Part shown: positions 1 to 7,030 of the stretch, piece by piece | How the letters are laid out: each line of letters begins with the position of its first letter | How positions within the stretch are numbered: the stretch's first letter is position 1 | Assembly: GCF_024699275.1 (NCBI RefSeq) | Contig: NZ_JAILPX010000029.1 | Span: 1-25,781, forward strand | Length of the DNA stretch: 25,781 nucleotides | Origin: Selenomonas sp. | GTDB lineage: Bacteria; Bacillota_C; Negativicutes; Selenomonadales; Selenomonadaceae | Direction of reading: 5' to 3' | Notes under the pieces: model-generated | What the model was told of the DNA's origin: nothing | The model's database searches: none | Seen by the model: the letters and a program-made list of their open reading frames with translations, nothing else | Translations under genes and position numbers: made by a program

Positions 1-91
1 CAGAACAGATGACGTTGAATTCCTTATCGCCCTGAAGGATTGACAGGATAATCTTGCTTTTGAATTCAGCACTGTACTTCTTTCTTTGCAT
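1..91 (-). CDS. IS3-type transposase OrfA, N-terminus (cut by window edge)
   Basis: Only the first 30 codons are inside the window. They begin MQRKKYSAEFKSKIILSIL, the basic start of the helix-turn-helix domain typical of OrfA in IS3-group elements, the DNA-binding half of the transposase. The ATG at 91 follows a GGAGG site at about 101-106 with good spacing. The catalytic OrfB would lie further left. About 80 bp upstream on the minus strand is a TGGGCC sequence at about 173, a plausible inverted-repeat end, but the partner end is not visible, so the element's limits are not proven. Family assignment rests on a short stretch. Confidence 0.7.
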   Translation of the reverse strand, partial: MQRKKYSAEFKSKIILSILQGDKEFNVICS

Positions 92-136
92 GATAGTGTG
101 ACCTCCATTCGTTACTCTATACTATATCATGCGCGC

Positions 137-253
137 TTAAATTTTAAAGTACTGGTCTGAATCTCTAGGCCCATTATAAACATTTTCCCGATTCAATCGT
201 TCCCGTTGCAGCAGCCTACAAAACAAGTGCACTATGCGCAACGTTGGTTTCAT
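137..253 (-). pseudogene. Stub of a WYL-type HTH regulator, truncated by the IS
   Basis: A 38-codon reading frame starts at an ATG with a near-perfect AAAGGAGGTG ribosome binding site seven bases upstream. Its first ~25 residues (MKPTLRIVHLFCRLLQRERL, then NREN) resemble the start of the winged-helix domain in WYL-domain transcription regulators, where a first helix is followed by a 'RLNRE' turn. After that the frame runs into the presumed transposon end at about 173 and stops without the rest of the HTH. I infer a regulator gene interrupted by the insertion sequence, its remainder lying beyond the IS on the left or lost. The strong ribosome binding site argues against a chance frame; the family name is tentative. 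Confidence 0.45.
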
Positions 254-352
254 TCGCTCACACCTCCTTTCTCATAAACTTACCAACATAATACAACATC
301 GCTACGACGCTACATGTCGTTTTGCGATTTAGCATAAAATTTTTTCATAAAA

Positions 353-380
353 ATAAGCCCATCGCTTAGTCGGCGATGAG
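353..380 (-). terminator. Hairpin terminator, minus strand
   Basis: Read on the minus strand, GCTCATCGC and GCGATGGGC pair across a short loop and are followed by TTATTTTTAT. It lies downstream of the nuclease gene's own terminator and upstream of the regulator stub. Confidence 0.5.
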
Positions 381-450
381 CATCAGTGATGTCATAAATC
401 TACTTCATATTTATAATATGCAATTAATTTTCGGCATATTCACGTGGCCT

Positions 451-486
451 GAAAAAAGGCCGCACAGTTTTCTCTGTACGACCTTC
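451..486 (-). terminator. Rho-independent terminator of the Rpn-type gene
   Basis: On the minus strand AAGGTCGTACAG pairs with CTGTGCGGCCTT around an AGAAAA loop and is followed by a T run. It sits six bases past the stop codon of the gene at 492-1406. Confidence 0.8.
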
Positions 487-491
487 TCAGT

Positions 492-1406
492 TTACCATTT
501 ATTATTCACAAATTCCACTGCATCGTTCTGTGTCAAAGAATACCTCTTTATCAGTTGCTGAACAGCTACATCCTTATCAAGATTAAGGTCTCTCACCGTA
601 GCTATAACATTCTGCATTCCTTCCTGCGCAGCTTCAGCACGTCCTTCAGCATGACCTTCTGCGCGGCCTTCTGCCAATCCTTCTGCCAATCCTTCTTTAC
701 GTCCTTCCTTACGTCCTTCTTCGCGGCCTTCTTCCAGTCCTATATTACGCATTTCGCGCATTTTCATCTCGTAAGTCATATAGCTCCTCCTCTCCCGTTC
801 GATAGTCTTTACGTCCTTAATTTCCTGGTCTAACTCCTGAACAAACTCATCATTGCTAATTATTCCATCCACATAGTCCAAGAATGCTTTAACGTCTGGC
901 GTAACATCATCCATATTTCCCTTGGTGCTGAGGAACACTTTGGTGGAACCATCCGGCATCAGGATATTCTTATCTTCTGTGCAATAGTTACGGAATGTAT
1001 AGATGTGTCTCTGTTCATCCAGAATTGCAAAAGGACAGATGAATATGATGTAAGTATCATTCAGCTCATCATATTCAGCCCCCGTGGCCAGCAAGTCAAC
1101 ATCAATCATCGACTGGTAGTAACGGGGACGCTTGAACAACGCCGCATCCGTCAGCTTGCGCACCTGCATTTCTACGTTATAGACTGTGTGCGTCTCATCT
1201 TCCACATAGACATCCAGACGAATCCCCTTGCTCTGGTAGGTAGCCGTTATGGTCTTTTCTTCCTCCAGATATTTTATATCGCGAATTTTAATTTTGAGAA
1301 TCTTCTCCAGCATCTTTTTACAGATGCGTTTACGGCTCATGACCAGCTTGAACATGTAATCGTCCTGTATGGTCAGTTCTTCCCAAGGTTTGATTGTATA
1401 CGCCAT
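492..1406 (-). CDS. Rpn family PD-(D/E)XK nuclease / putative transposase
   Basis: A 304-residue protein of the PDDEXK_2 / Rpn (recombination-promoting nuclease) family, often annotated as a putative transposase. The start MAYTIKPWEELTIQDDYMFK is family-typical. The nuclease core is visible as Asp65 in IRLDVYV and Glu79-Met-Gln81 in NVEMQ, followed by a FKRPRYYQS helix. Known members are DNA endonucleases that promote RecA-independent recombination; activity here is inferred. Residues about 224-262 form a chain of four-residue EGxx repeats, probably a flexible or coiled linker, common in this family and prone to length change. A TAGACA-N18-TATAAT promoter and AAAGGG ribosome binding site precede it. 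It lies inside the presumed integrated element ending at the tRNA-Arg scar. Confidence 0.85.
   Translation of the reverse strand: MAYTIKPWEELTIQDDYMFKLVMSRKRICKKMLEKILKIKIRDIKYLEEEKTITATYQSKGIRLDVYVEDETHTVYNVEMQVRKLTDAALFKRPRYYQSMIDVDLLATGAEYDELNDTYIIFICPFAILDEQRHIYTFRNYCTEDKNILMPDGSTKVFLSTKGNMDDVTPDVKAFLDYVDGIISNDEFVQELDQEIKDVKTIERERRSYMTYEMKMREMRNIGLEEGREEGRKEGRKEGLAEGLAEGRAEGHAEGRAEAAQEGMQNVIATVRDLNLDKDVAVQQLIKRYSLTQNDAVEFVNNKW
639..731 (-). repeat. In-frame 12-bp repeats encoding EGRx/EGLx units
   Basis: A run of imperfect 12-bp units (variants of CCTTCTGCCAAT and CCTTCTTTACGT on the plus strand) encodes about eight consecutive four-residue repeats near the end of the nuclease-like protein. 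Two pairs of adjacent units are identical, so slipped-strand length variation between strains is likely. Confidence 0.75.
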
Positions 1407-1430
1407 ATTACTCGCCCTTTCTTCATCTTC

Positions 1431-1460
1431 ATTATACAGCAGATAAAGTGAACGTGTCTA
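1431..1460 (-). promoter_or_regulatory. Sigma-A type promoter of the Rpn-type gene
   Basis: Minus-strand TAGACA (1455-1460) and TATAAT (1431-1436) are separated by 18 bp, 25 bp upstream of the start codon at 1406. Confidence 0.6.
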
Positions 1461-1513
1461 TCCCCATCTATTCGTTCTGACAGGTGCCGGCCCAATACAA
1501 ACTGCATAAAAAT

Positions 1514-1589
1514 CCACTAAATTGCATTCAAAGGAACCGGATAAACTCCCTATATAAAGACCAATTTAGTGGGGCATCAGGTGGGGCAT
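1514..1589. repeat. Inverted repeat and tandem GTGGGGCAT repeats near att end
   Basis: CCACTAAATTG at 1514-1524 is the exact reverse complement of 1562-1572. Overlapping the right arm, GTGGGGCAT occurs at 1569-1577 and again at 1581-1589, a 12-bp period. The arrangement, about 110-190 bp from the tRNA scar, resembles arm-type binding sites of a tyrosine integrase; this role is inferred. No gene is evident between 1407 and 1699. Confidence 0.4.
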
Positions 1590-1592
1590 TAG

Positions 1593-1638
1593 CAAAAAAA
1601 ATAGCTGATTTTCATGGAAAACATGGAAATCAGCTATT
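1593..1638 (-). terminator. Strong hairpin with U-run, minus strand
   Basis: AATAGCTGATTT (1600-1611) pairs perfectly with AAATCAGCTATT (1627-1638), with ATG/CAT extending the stem inside. On the minus strand it is followed by eight Ts. It would stop transcription entering the element from the chromosome side. Confidence 0.7.
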
Positions 1639-1699
1639 CGTGAAGCCTTGATTTTAAAGGCTGGACAAATTTAATGAATGTAATAAAATTAACGTATAA

Positions 1700-1746
1700 G
1701 CCTTCTAAGCCGTGGGTCGGGGGTTCGAATCCCTCCTGACGCACCA
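1700..1746 (+). other. Partial tRNA-Arg(TCT) 3' half: attachment-site scar
   Basis: These 47 bases are the 3' part of a tRNA-Arg with anticodon TCT: anticodon loop CTTCTAA, right anticodon strand GCCGT, T-arm GGGGG-TTCGAAT-CCCTC, acceptor strand CTGACGC, discriminator A and encoded CCA. The 5' half is absent: bases left of 1700 are AT-rich and cannot complete the D-arm or acceptor stem. Directly downstream is a tRNA-style terminator. This is the layout left when a tyrosine-integrase element inserts into a tRNA 3' end, with the complete tRNA restored at the other end of the element, left of the window. It is not a functional tRNA here. Confidence 0.8.
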
Positions 1747-1754
1747 GAAAATTC

Positions 1755-1788
1755 AAGGGTTTCAGCATTTTGCTGGAACCTTTTTTGT
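1755..1788 (+). terminator. Terminator of the former tRNA-Arg gene
   Basis: AAGGGTTTCAGC and GCTGGAACCTT pair around an ATTTT loop and run into six Ts. It follows the CCA end by nine bases, so it is probably the original terminator of the tRNA-Arg transcription unit. From here to 1941 I see no gene. Confidence 0.8.
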
Positions 1789-1941
1789 GCAACTAGAGCT
1801 AAAAATAGAGCAACACTATATGAATTCTCTGAACGTATTGGAACAACTGGAATCTCTCCACTAACATTTTGTTGGACTCTTTTTACTGTCTCCTCAATCT
1901 ATCCAGCTATTTTTTACATAAATTGGATTCTGACTCCCATC

Positions 1942-1986
1942 AAAAAGGACTCTTACTGCAAAAACATTGCAATAAGAGCCCTTTTC
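1942..1986 (-). terminator. Terminator after the LPP20-like gene
   Basis: On the minus strand GGGCTCTTATTGCA pairs with TGCAGTAAGAGTCC and is followed by TTTTTG. The opposite side also has a T tract, so it may act in both directions. Confidence 0.8.
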
Positions 1987-1996
1987 ATATAGTAAT

Positions 1997-2905
1997 TTAC
2001 CGCAAGAACACCACTCTGGTATTATCCAGGAAGTGGGTTGCCCCATTTTCAATGAGAACGCGGTTTGCATCCGCTACGGACAGAATAGGCGTACCGCCGT
2101 GGTTTTCTACATCAATGGCACGAACAATCAAAGGATTGCTGCCGGCGCGGGTAGCATCGGTCATCTCTCGTACATAAGACGCCATACCCGTTTCGATTAC
2201 CTTGTCATAATCAAGATTTTTATAGCCGTAAATCGGACGTCCACTGATATTCTTGATTACCGGGCTCATTACGGGTTTCAACCCCAAGCCACGGCAATCC
2301 ACAATCAAACCTGTAAAATTGCCAATGGCCCTGCCGTCAGGAGCCGGTGCTGCCGAACTGCCCTGACTGCTTCCCGTCGTAGAACTGGGCGTCGTCCAAC
2401 CGCCACCGCTATAGGGTTCCACCGGGGCCGGCAAAACATCCGGAGTCTGTTCGGGGAAGGACTCGATTGCCGCCGGACGGTCAAGAACAGCACCAGCCAA
2501 AGAGGACACGCCAAACATCGGTACTTCCATGGTCACTTCATAGCCACCATCACTGGTCTGACCTTCTGATACAATATGGGCACCGCGTATGGTAGCCTGC
2601 ACCCGGGTCTTGATCACATCGCTCTGCACAGCAGCCATATCCACGGTGGTTTCCGAATCCACATTGACACCGCCCACATATTCTGCCAACTGACGGTAGG
2701 CATCCGTAATCGCCGCCCGCCGTGCCATCATCCGGGCCTGTGCCATGGTTCTGGCACTTGCAGGAGCAACGCCGCCGCCCGTAGCCCGAATCACATTCTT
2801 ATTCCAGTCCACGTTTTCTGCTGCCAGCACCGTAGCCATGGAAGCTACCAGCAAAGCAGCTACCAGGCTCATGAAGCCCAATACTTTTGCCAATCTGTTC
2901 ATCAT
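1997..2905 (-). CDS. LPP20-family-like exported protein
   Basis: A 302-residue exported protein with a clear signal peptide (basic MMNRLAK, hydrophobic 8-28, cleavage near VLAA-EN at about 29). There is no lipobox cysteine, so it is probably periplasmic rather than a lipoprotein. Residues about 40-140 (GGGVAPASARTMAQARMMARRAAITDAYRQLAEYV and after) match the pattern of LPP20/FlgT-N-type domains, where an alanine-rich helix is followed by a strand-rich segment ending in GGYEVTMEVPM. A Pro/Ser/Gly linker (about 150-190) precedes a second domain (about 195-302) that is conserved-looking but unassigned. The ribosome binding site GAGGG precedes tandem ATGs at 2905 and 2902. Such proteins are linked to envelope or flagellar functions in other bacteria; the role here is unknown. 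Confidence 0.75.
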   Translation of the reverse strand: MMNRLAKVLGFMSLVAALLVASMATVLAAENVDWNKNVIRATGGGVAPASARTMAQARMMARRAAITDAYRQLAEYVGGVNVDSETTVDMAAVQSDVIKTRVQATIRGAHIVSEGQTSDGGYEVTMEVPMFGVSSLAGAVLDRPAAIESFPEQTPDVLPAPVEPYSGGGWTTPSSTTGSSQGSSAAPAPDGRAIGNFTGLIVDCRGLGLKPVMSPVIKNISGRPIYGYKNLDYDKVIETGMASYVREMTDATRAGSNPLIVRAIDVENHGGTPILSVADANRVLIENGATHFLDNTRVVFLR

Positions 2906-3053
2906 AATCCCTCATTTCTCCCCAAAATCTTTGCGCCAGCACAGAGCATTTTCATAACTTTATCTCTATCGCTATACCTTCACTTGTAATATCGCATGAA
3001 AAGATTAAAATAACATTGCAAACCGATTATATTTTGATTAAAAATTGCCTTGG

Positions 3054-3701
3054 TCACCGTTTTTTCTTTTGTTTGTCTTTTTTATGATTCTGAACATCCT
3101 GAACCGGCTTTTTATCTGCTGCTTTCTTCAGTTCGGCAATCTTCTTTTTTACCTGATCATCAACCTTGGCGTGCTTGGCTTTTTCCGTACGTTCTACCAT
3201 CTCATCAATATGGCTATGCATATACTTCAAAATAGCCCGATAAAAAATACCATCCACGTCTTTTTCCGACAGTTCTGCAATCTTGATGGCCTTATTGGAT
3301 GTGGTGGTACTCAACACGCCCCAATCCGCATCTAAATCCTCATGTTTAATAACCGTTACGGTATCCTTAGCCAAATCAAAGCACAGATATTCGGCCGTTC
3401 CCACCAGGCCTTCATAACCTTCCATTGGCAGCATCTTCCAGCGCCGTTTAGCCTGTACATCCTGAATCTGCACTGCATCATAGGTCTTCAATACCGGCAC
3501 CAATACAATGTTGGCATCGAGAAAGCCCTTATCATCCTGTCCAAAATATAGGTGCTGTTTATTGAAAAAATAATTTTGACGGGAGGTGGACTGAACCCAC
3601 TGATAAATATCCGGTGAAATCACCTCATCGGCCTGTGCCTGTGGCTGCGCCAAAAATAACACAGCCGCGGCCAGAAATCCTGCGCCCCATCGCATCTTCA
3701 T
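3054..3701 (-). CDS. Exported hypothetical protein with lysine-rich tail
   Basis: 215 residues with a signal peptide ending near AQA-DE (about residue 24). The mature part starts IYQWVQSTSRQNYFFNK and has a compact domain to about residue 165, rich in aromatic residues and with a VPVLKTYD segment. The last ~45 residues are highly charged (KKKIAELKKAADKKP and a poly-Lys end), possibly binding an anionic surface or nucleic acid. The opening of the mature domain resembles that of the exported protein at 4720-5676 (W-x-S followed by Y-F), suggesting distant paralogy. A perfect AGGAGGA site precedes the ATG at 3701. I do not recognise a characterised family. Confidence 0.7.
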   Translation of the reverse strand: MKMRWGAGFLAAAVLFLAQPQAQADEVISPDIYQWVQSTSRQNYFFNKQHLYFGQDDKGFLDANIVLVPVLKTYDAVQIQDVQAKRRWKMLPMEGYEGLVGTAEYLCFDLAKDTVTVIKHEDLDADWGVLSTTTSNKAIKIAELSEKDVDGIFYRAILKYMHSHIDEMVERTEKAKHAKVDDQVKKKIAELKKAADKKPVQDVQNHKKDKQKKKR

Positions 3702-3772
3702 AGATAGTCCTCCTAGCTTTTATTTACAACGTTTTTATTCTACACCAAATTACTGAAAAAACACTGAAGGAG

Positions 3773-4708
3773 TCAATCCTCCTGCTCCTTATAGAGTTCA
3801 TCCAATTCATACGGCGTTTCCTGATAAACGTAGTAATTCAGCCAGTTCGCAAAGAGTAAATGTGCCACACTTCGCCACCGCACAATAGGCTTTTGGGTGG
3901 GATCATCCTGAGGATAATAATTCTGGGGAATTTTAGGATTCATTCCCGCCTGAAAATCCCGATCATATTCCTGTTTCAAGGTTGTTGGATCATACTCAGC
4001 ATGACCTGTAATAAAAAATTGACGTTTTTCCAGGTTGGCAATGATATAGGGCCCTGCAACCCCCTCGGCTTCCGCCAGGATTGTAAGTTCCGGTACCTTT
4101 AGGATATCCTCCTTATGTTCCTCCGTATGACGGGAATGGGGTACATAGAAAATATCATCGAATCCCCGGAGAAGCTTTTCGTGTTCCACACAAAGATGAT
4201 GTGGGAATACCCCAAAAATCTTCTCCGGCACCTGATACTTGGGAATCCCATAATGATAGTAAAGACCTGCTTGGGCCCCCCAGCAAATATGGAATACAGA
4301 ATATACATGGGTCTTGCTCCACTCCATGATTTCCGCCACTTCATCCCAATAGGCCACTTCCTCGAAAGCCATATTTTCCACGGGGGCACCTGTTATAATC
4401 ATACCATCGTATTTTTTATGACGTACTTCATCAAATGTTCCATAGAACTGGGCCAGATAATCCATAGAGGTATGGCTAGGCGTATAGCTTTCCGTATAGA
4501 TGAAATCCACCTCTACCTGCAAGGGGGTATTGCCCAGCAAGCGCAAAAGCTGCGTTTCCGTAATATATTTGATGGGCATAAGGTTGAGAATAAGGATTTT
4601 CAATGGACGAATATCCTGACTATACGCTCGGTCAGCATCCATCACAAAGATATTTTCCCCTTCCAGAATATGCGTTGCCGGAAGCGCATTGGGTATCTTA
4701 ATTGGCAT
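3773..4708 (-). CDS. metAA: Homoserine O-acyltransferase, MetA family (predicted acetyl-CoA type)
   Basis: Activates the hydroxyl of L-homoserine by acylation, the entry step to methionine. The 311-residue length is normal for the cytoplasmic MetA family. Family motifs are clear: [19 protein letters not shown] (42-60), catalytic Cys142 in [17 protein letters not shown] (190-196), and the His236/Glu238 pair in TGHAEYD. Residue 111 is Glu (GAPVEN); in studied MetA enzymes Glu here goes with acetyl-CoA use and Gly with succinyl-CoA, so homoserine O-acetyltransferase is predicted. The AGGGGAG ribosome binding site lies in the end of the upstream exported-protein gene, 11 bp away, suggesting co-transcription. 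No SAM riboswitch or T-box is visible before the operon. A weak GGAG/CTCC stem followed by six Ts overlaps the stop codon. Confidence 0.95.
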   Translation of the reverse strand: MPIKIPNALPATHILEGENIFVMDADRAYSQDIRPLKILILNLMPIKYITETQLLRLLGNTPLQVEVDFIYTESYTPSHTSMDYLAQFYGTFDEVRHKKYDGMIITGAPVENMAFEEVAYWDEVAEIMEWSKTHVYSVFHICWGAQAGLYYHYGIPKYQVPEKIFGVFPHHLCVEHEKLLRGFDDIFYVPHSRHTEEHKEDILKVPELTILAEAEGVAGPYIIANLEKRQFFITGHAEYDPTTLKQEYDRDFQAGMNPKIPQNYYPQDDPTQKPIVRWRSVAHLLFANWLNYYVYQETPYELDELYKEQED

Positions 4709-4719
4709 CTAATCTCCCC

Positions 4720-5676
4720 TTATTCTAATCCATAACGGTGCACCCAGGCACTATGATTTTCCACATAATTCCTCAATTCCAGCACGTATCGATATTCCTC
4801 GCTGGTACGGCTGATCATGCGATATTGCCCATCAATGGCAGCGTCCAAGGACTTCCAGCCGGACTTTGGTGTCCAATACTGACCGGCAATAGCTTTTTCC
4901 GTAGCCTGCGGCAGATTCACAGCCATCTTCAGAAATTTGATTTCCATGACCTGACCATTGCTGTCCTTTACTTCCTGCCACTGCCAGAACACAAGATTAT
5001 TCCCCTGCATTCGCATGGTGGATGTATCCACCTTCGTATGGGTATATATTCCCTCCGGTGTAGTGGAATCAAATACGGTCAGCCAGCGATTCTTCGCCTT
5101 CACCCGCTCCATTTCCCTACTCTGATGAAAGGCTTGATCCACCGCTGCCGCGTAAAAATCTTCGTTGAAATTCTGCGAATTGATCTCTCGTTCCTTGGCC
5201 GCAGCATTGGCTTCAGACCAAATGACCTCCCCCTTAGCATTATAAAAATGCTCCGCTACGCACTGTACCGTACGAAACTGCGGCCGAATAATCAACTGTG
5301 CCGTACTGAAGTTAAGCTGTGAAGCATCTGGAAATTTCTTATTAAGACCATACGCTGCTAAAGTATCCTGGGCACCACCATAACTATAAGCAGTTTTCGT
5401 CCAAACCTGAATCTCTGTAGGTACTTTTCCATGAGCAGTCTCCACGTTGCGGGTTATCACCACGGAATCCGGGTCAAAATACTTGCTATAGTTATCGTCA
5501 GAAGACAGCCAATACCATTGTTCCTTGGCTTCAGGCTGCTTATTCGTATCCGTTGCTTCTTCCTGAGCCTGATGCTCAAAGTCAATATGTGCCGCCTGGA
5601 CCAACTGAGGATTTATCACGAGAAATGAGCCTGCCAGCAAACCCATTCCGATTAAATTATACATTCGTTTATCCAT
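4720..5676 (-). CDS. Exported hypothetical protein upstream of metA
   Basis: 318 residues from the ATG at 5676, which has GAGGTG six bases upstream; an ATG 21 bp earlier has almost no spacing to its AGGA and is less likely. A signal peptide (MDKRMYNLIGMGLLAGSFLV, cleavage near VQA-A, residue ~28) precedes two possibly repeated halves: WYWLSSDDNYSKYFDPDSV with QVWTKTAYSYGGA (about 55-95), and NRWLTVFDSTTPEGIYTHTK with NLVFWQWQEV (about 195-240). Both have a W-x-x-hydrophobic start followed by a 'used in context of strand' W/T segment, as in small beta-rich surface domains. Family not recognised. It lies 42 bp after hydF and 11 bp before metA, with no terminator between, so the three are probably one transcript. 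Confidence 0.75.
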   Translation of the reverse strand: MDKRMYNLIGMGLLAGSFLVINPQLVQAAHIDFEHQAQEEATDTNKQPEAKEQWYWLSSDDNYSKYFDPDSVVITRNVETAHGKVPTEIQVWTKTAYSYGGAQDTLAAYGLNKKFPDASQLNFSTAQLIIRPQFRTVQCVAEHFYNAKGEVIWSEANAAAKEREINSQNFNEDFYAAAVDQAFHQSREMERVKAKNRWLTVFDSTTPEGIYTHTKVDTSTMRMQGNNLVFWQWQEVKDSNGQVMEIKFLKMAVNLPQATEKAIAGQYWTPKSGWKSLDAAIDGQYRMISRTSEEYRYVLELRNYVENHSAWVHRYGLE

Positions 5677-5718
5677 AGTGTTCACCTCATGTTTCATTTC
5701 CTATAATTTAAGTTCATC

Positions 5719-6939
5719 CTACATTTTAACGTATTTTTTTCCATTGGGCAATGCTACTTGCGGTAAAATCCCCAAAAGGGCTGCAATGGACAAGCCATAG
5801 TTAGTCATCGGTATTCCCTGCTCCTTTGCTTCCTGAACACGGCTTAACACGTATTTGCGATTAAACATACAGGAACCGCAATGAATCACCAAATCATAAC
5901 GTTCCAGATTGCGAGGAAAATCTTTTCCCGACACAATATCCAATTGCAACCCCTCCCCCAATTTCTTTCGCAACAATCGGGGAAGCTTCACTCGTCCAAT
6001 ATCTTCCTGCAAGGGTTTATGGGTGCAGGCCTCAGCAATGAGGATATGTGCATCAGGCGAAAGCTGGAGCAATTCCTCTGCACCTTTTAAGAAGTAATCC
6101 ATATCCCCCTTAAACGCCGCAAACAACACAGAAAAAGATGTAAGCAGGGTATGTTCAGGCTTCAATGGATAGACCTCGCGAAACGCCTGGGAGTCCGTAA
6201 TGATTAACTGCGGTGATTCTTTTAGACCAGCCAGGGTTCCTGCCAGTTTATCCGTCGTACAGCAAAGGGCCCGGCAGCCTTTATCCAGCAATTCCCGTAA
6301 AGTCTGCACCTGCGGCAGAATCAACCGGCCTTTAGGTGCCTGAATATCCTGCGGCATCACCAGCACTACTGTATCGCCCTCTTGACATAACGTCCCAGTA
6401 ATGGAGGGCTGCTCATAATCCTCCGGCAAGGCACGAATCAGTTCCTGATACAATTCTGCCAACCCCTGCTTATTTTTCGCACTAACCAGCAGGGGTCTGG
6501 TTTCTGCAGCACGTTCCACCGTGTCTGCCAGTTCCTTACCCCCGTCTGGCCATGCATCTACACCACTCACCAACGGAATTACCGGCGTATTTTGCTTACG
6601 AAAGAACTCCCGCCAATGAAGTTCTTCCCCCATTTCTTCCTGGGAAAACAATAATAGCGCAATATCCGTTTCCCTGGCTGCCTGTTTAGTTCTAGCCACG
6701 CGCAGCTTTCCCAACTCACCCTCATCGTCAAAACCTGCGGTATCGATAAACACCACCGGTCCAATACCATGCAGTTCCATCGCCTTATACACAGGGTCCG
6801 TAGTTGTCCCCGGAATTTCCGACACCGTAGCAGCCTCTTGACCGGTCAAAGCATTAATCAAGGATGACTTTCCCGCATTCCGCCGCCCAAATAAACCGAT
6901 ATGCAAACGATTTCCCCGGGTTGTATCATTCAAACTCAT
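5719..6939 (-). CDS. hydF: [FeFe]-hydrogenase H-cluster maturation GTPase HydF
   Basis: HydF is the scaffold on which the di-iron subcluster of [FeFe]-hydrogenase is assembled by HydE and HydG before transfer to HydA. From the ATG at 6939 (AAGGAG ten bases upstream) the protein has 406 residues, the usual size. The N-terminal GTPase has the P-loop GRRNAGKSS (18-26), a PGTTTDP switch (43-49), DTAGF (66-70) and SAK (153-155). The C-terminal cluster domain has the family pattern C-x-H-x45-H-C-x2-C: Cys305, His307, His353, Cys354, Cys357. The G4 position reads SGVD where NKxD is expected, so guanine recognition may be atypical. A frame extension upstream to 7038 lacks a ribosome binding site and overlaps the divergent gene. 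hydE, hydG and hydA are not in the window. Confidence 0.95.
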   Translation of the reverse strand: MSLNDTTRGNRLHIGLFGRRNAGKSSLINALTGQEAATVSEIPGTTTDPVYKAMELHGIGPVVFIDTAGFDDEGELGKLRVARTKQAARETDIALLLFSQEEMGEELHWREFFRKQNTPVIPLVSGVDAWPDGGKELADTVERAAETRPLLVSAKNKQGLAELYQELIRALPEDYEQPSITGTLCQEGDTVVLVMPQDIQAPKGRLILPQVQTLRELLDKGCRALCCTTDKLAGTLAGLKESPQLIITDSQAFREVYPLKPEHTLLTSFSVLFAAFKGDMDYFLKGAEELLQLSPDAHILIAEACTHKPLQEDIGRVKLPRLLRKKLGEGLQLDIVSGKDFPRNLERYDLVIHCGSCMFNRKYVLSRVQEAKEQGIPMTNYGLSIAALLGILPQVALPNGKKYVKM

Positions 6940-7030
6940 CGCGCATCCACTCCTTATATGTAAACAGTATAGCACAATCCTCTCAAAATATGATACACTA
7001 ATAACAAGCAAAACAAAGGAGCAACCAACA

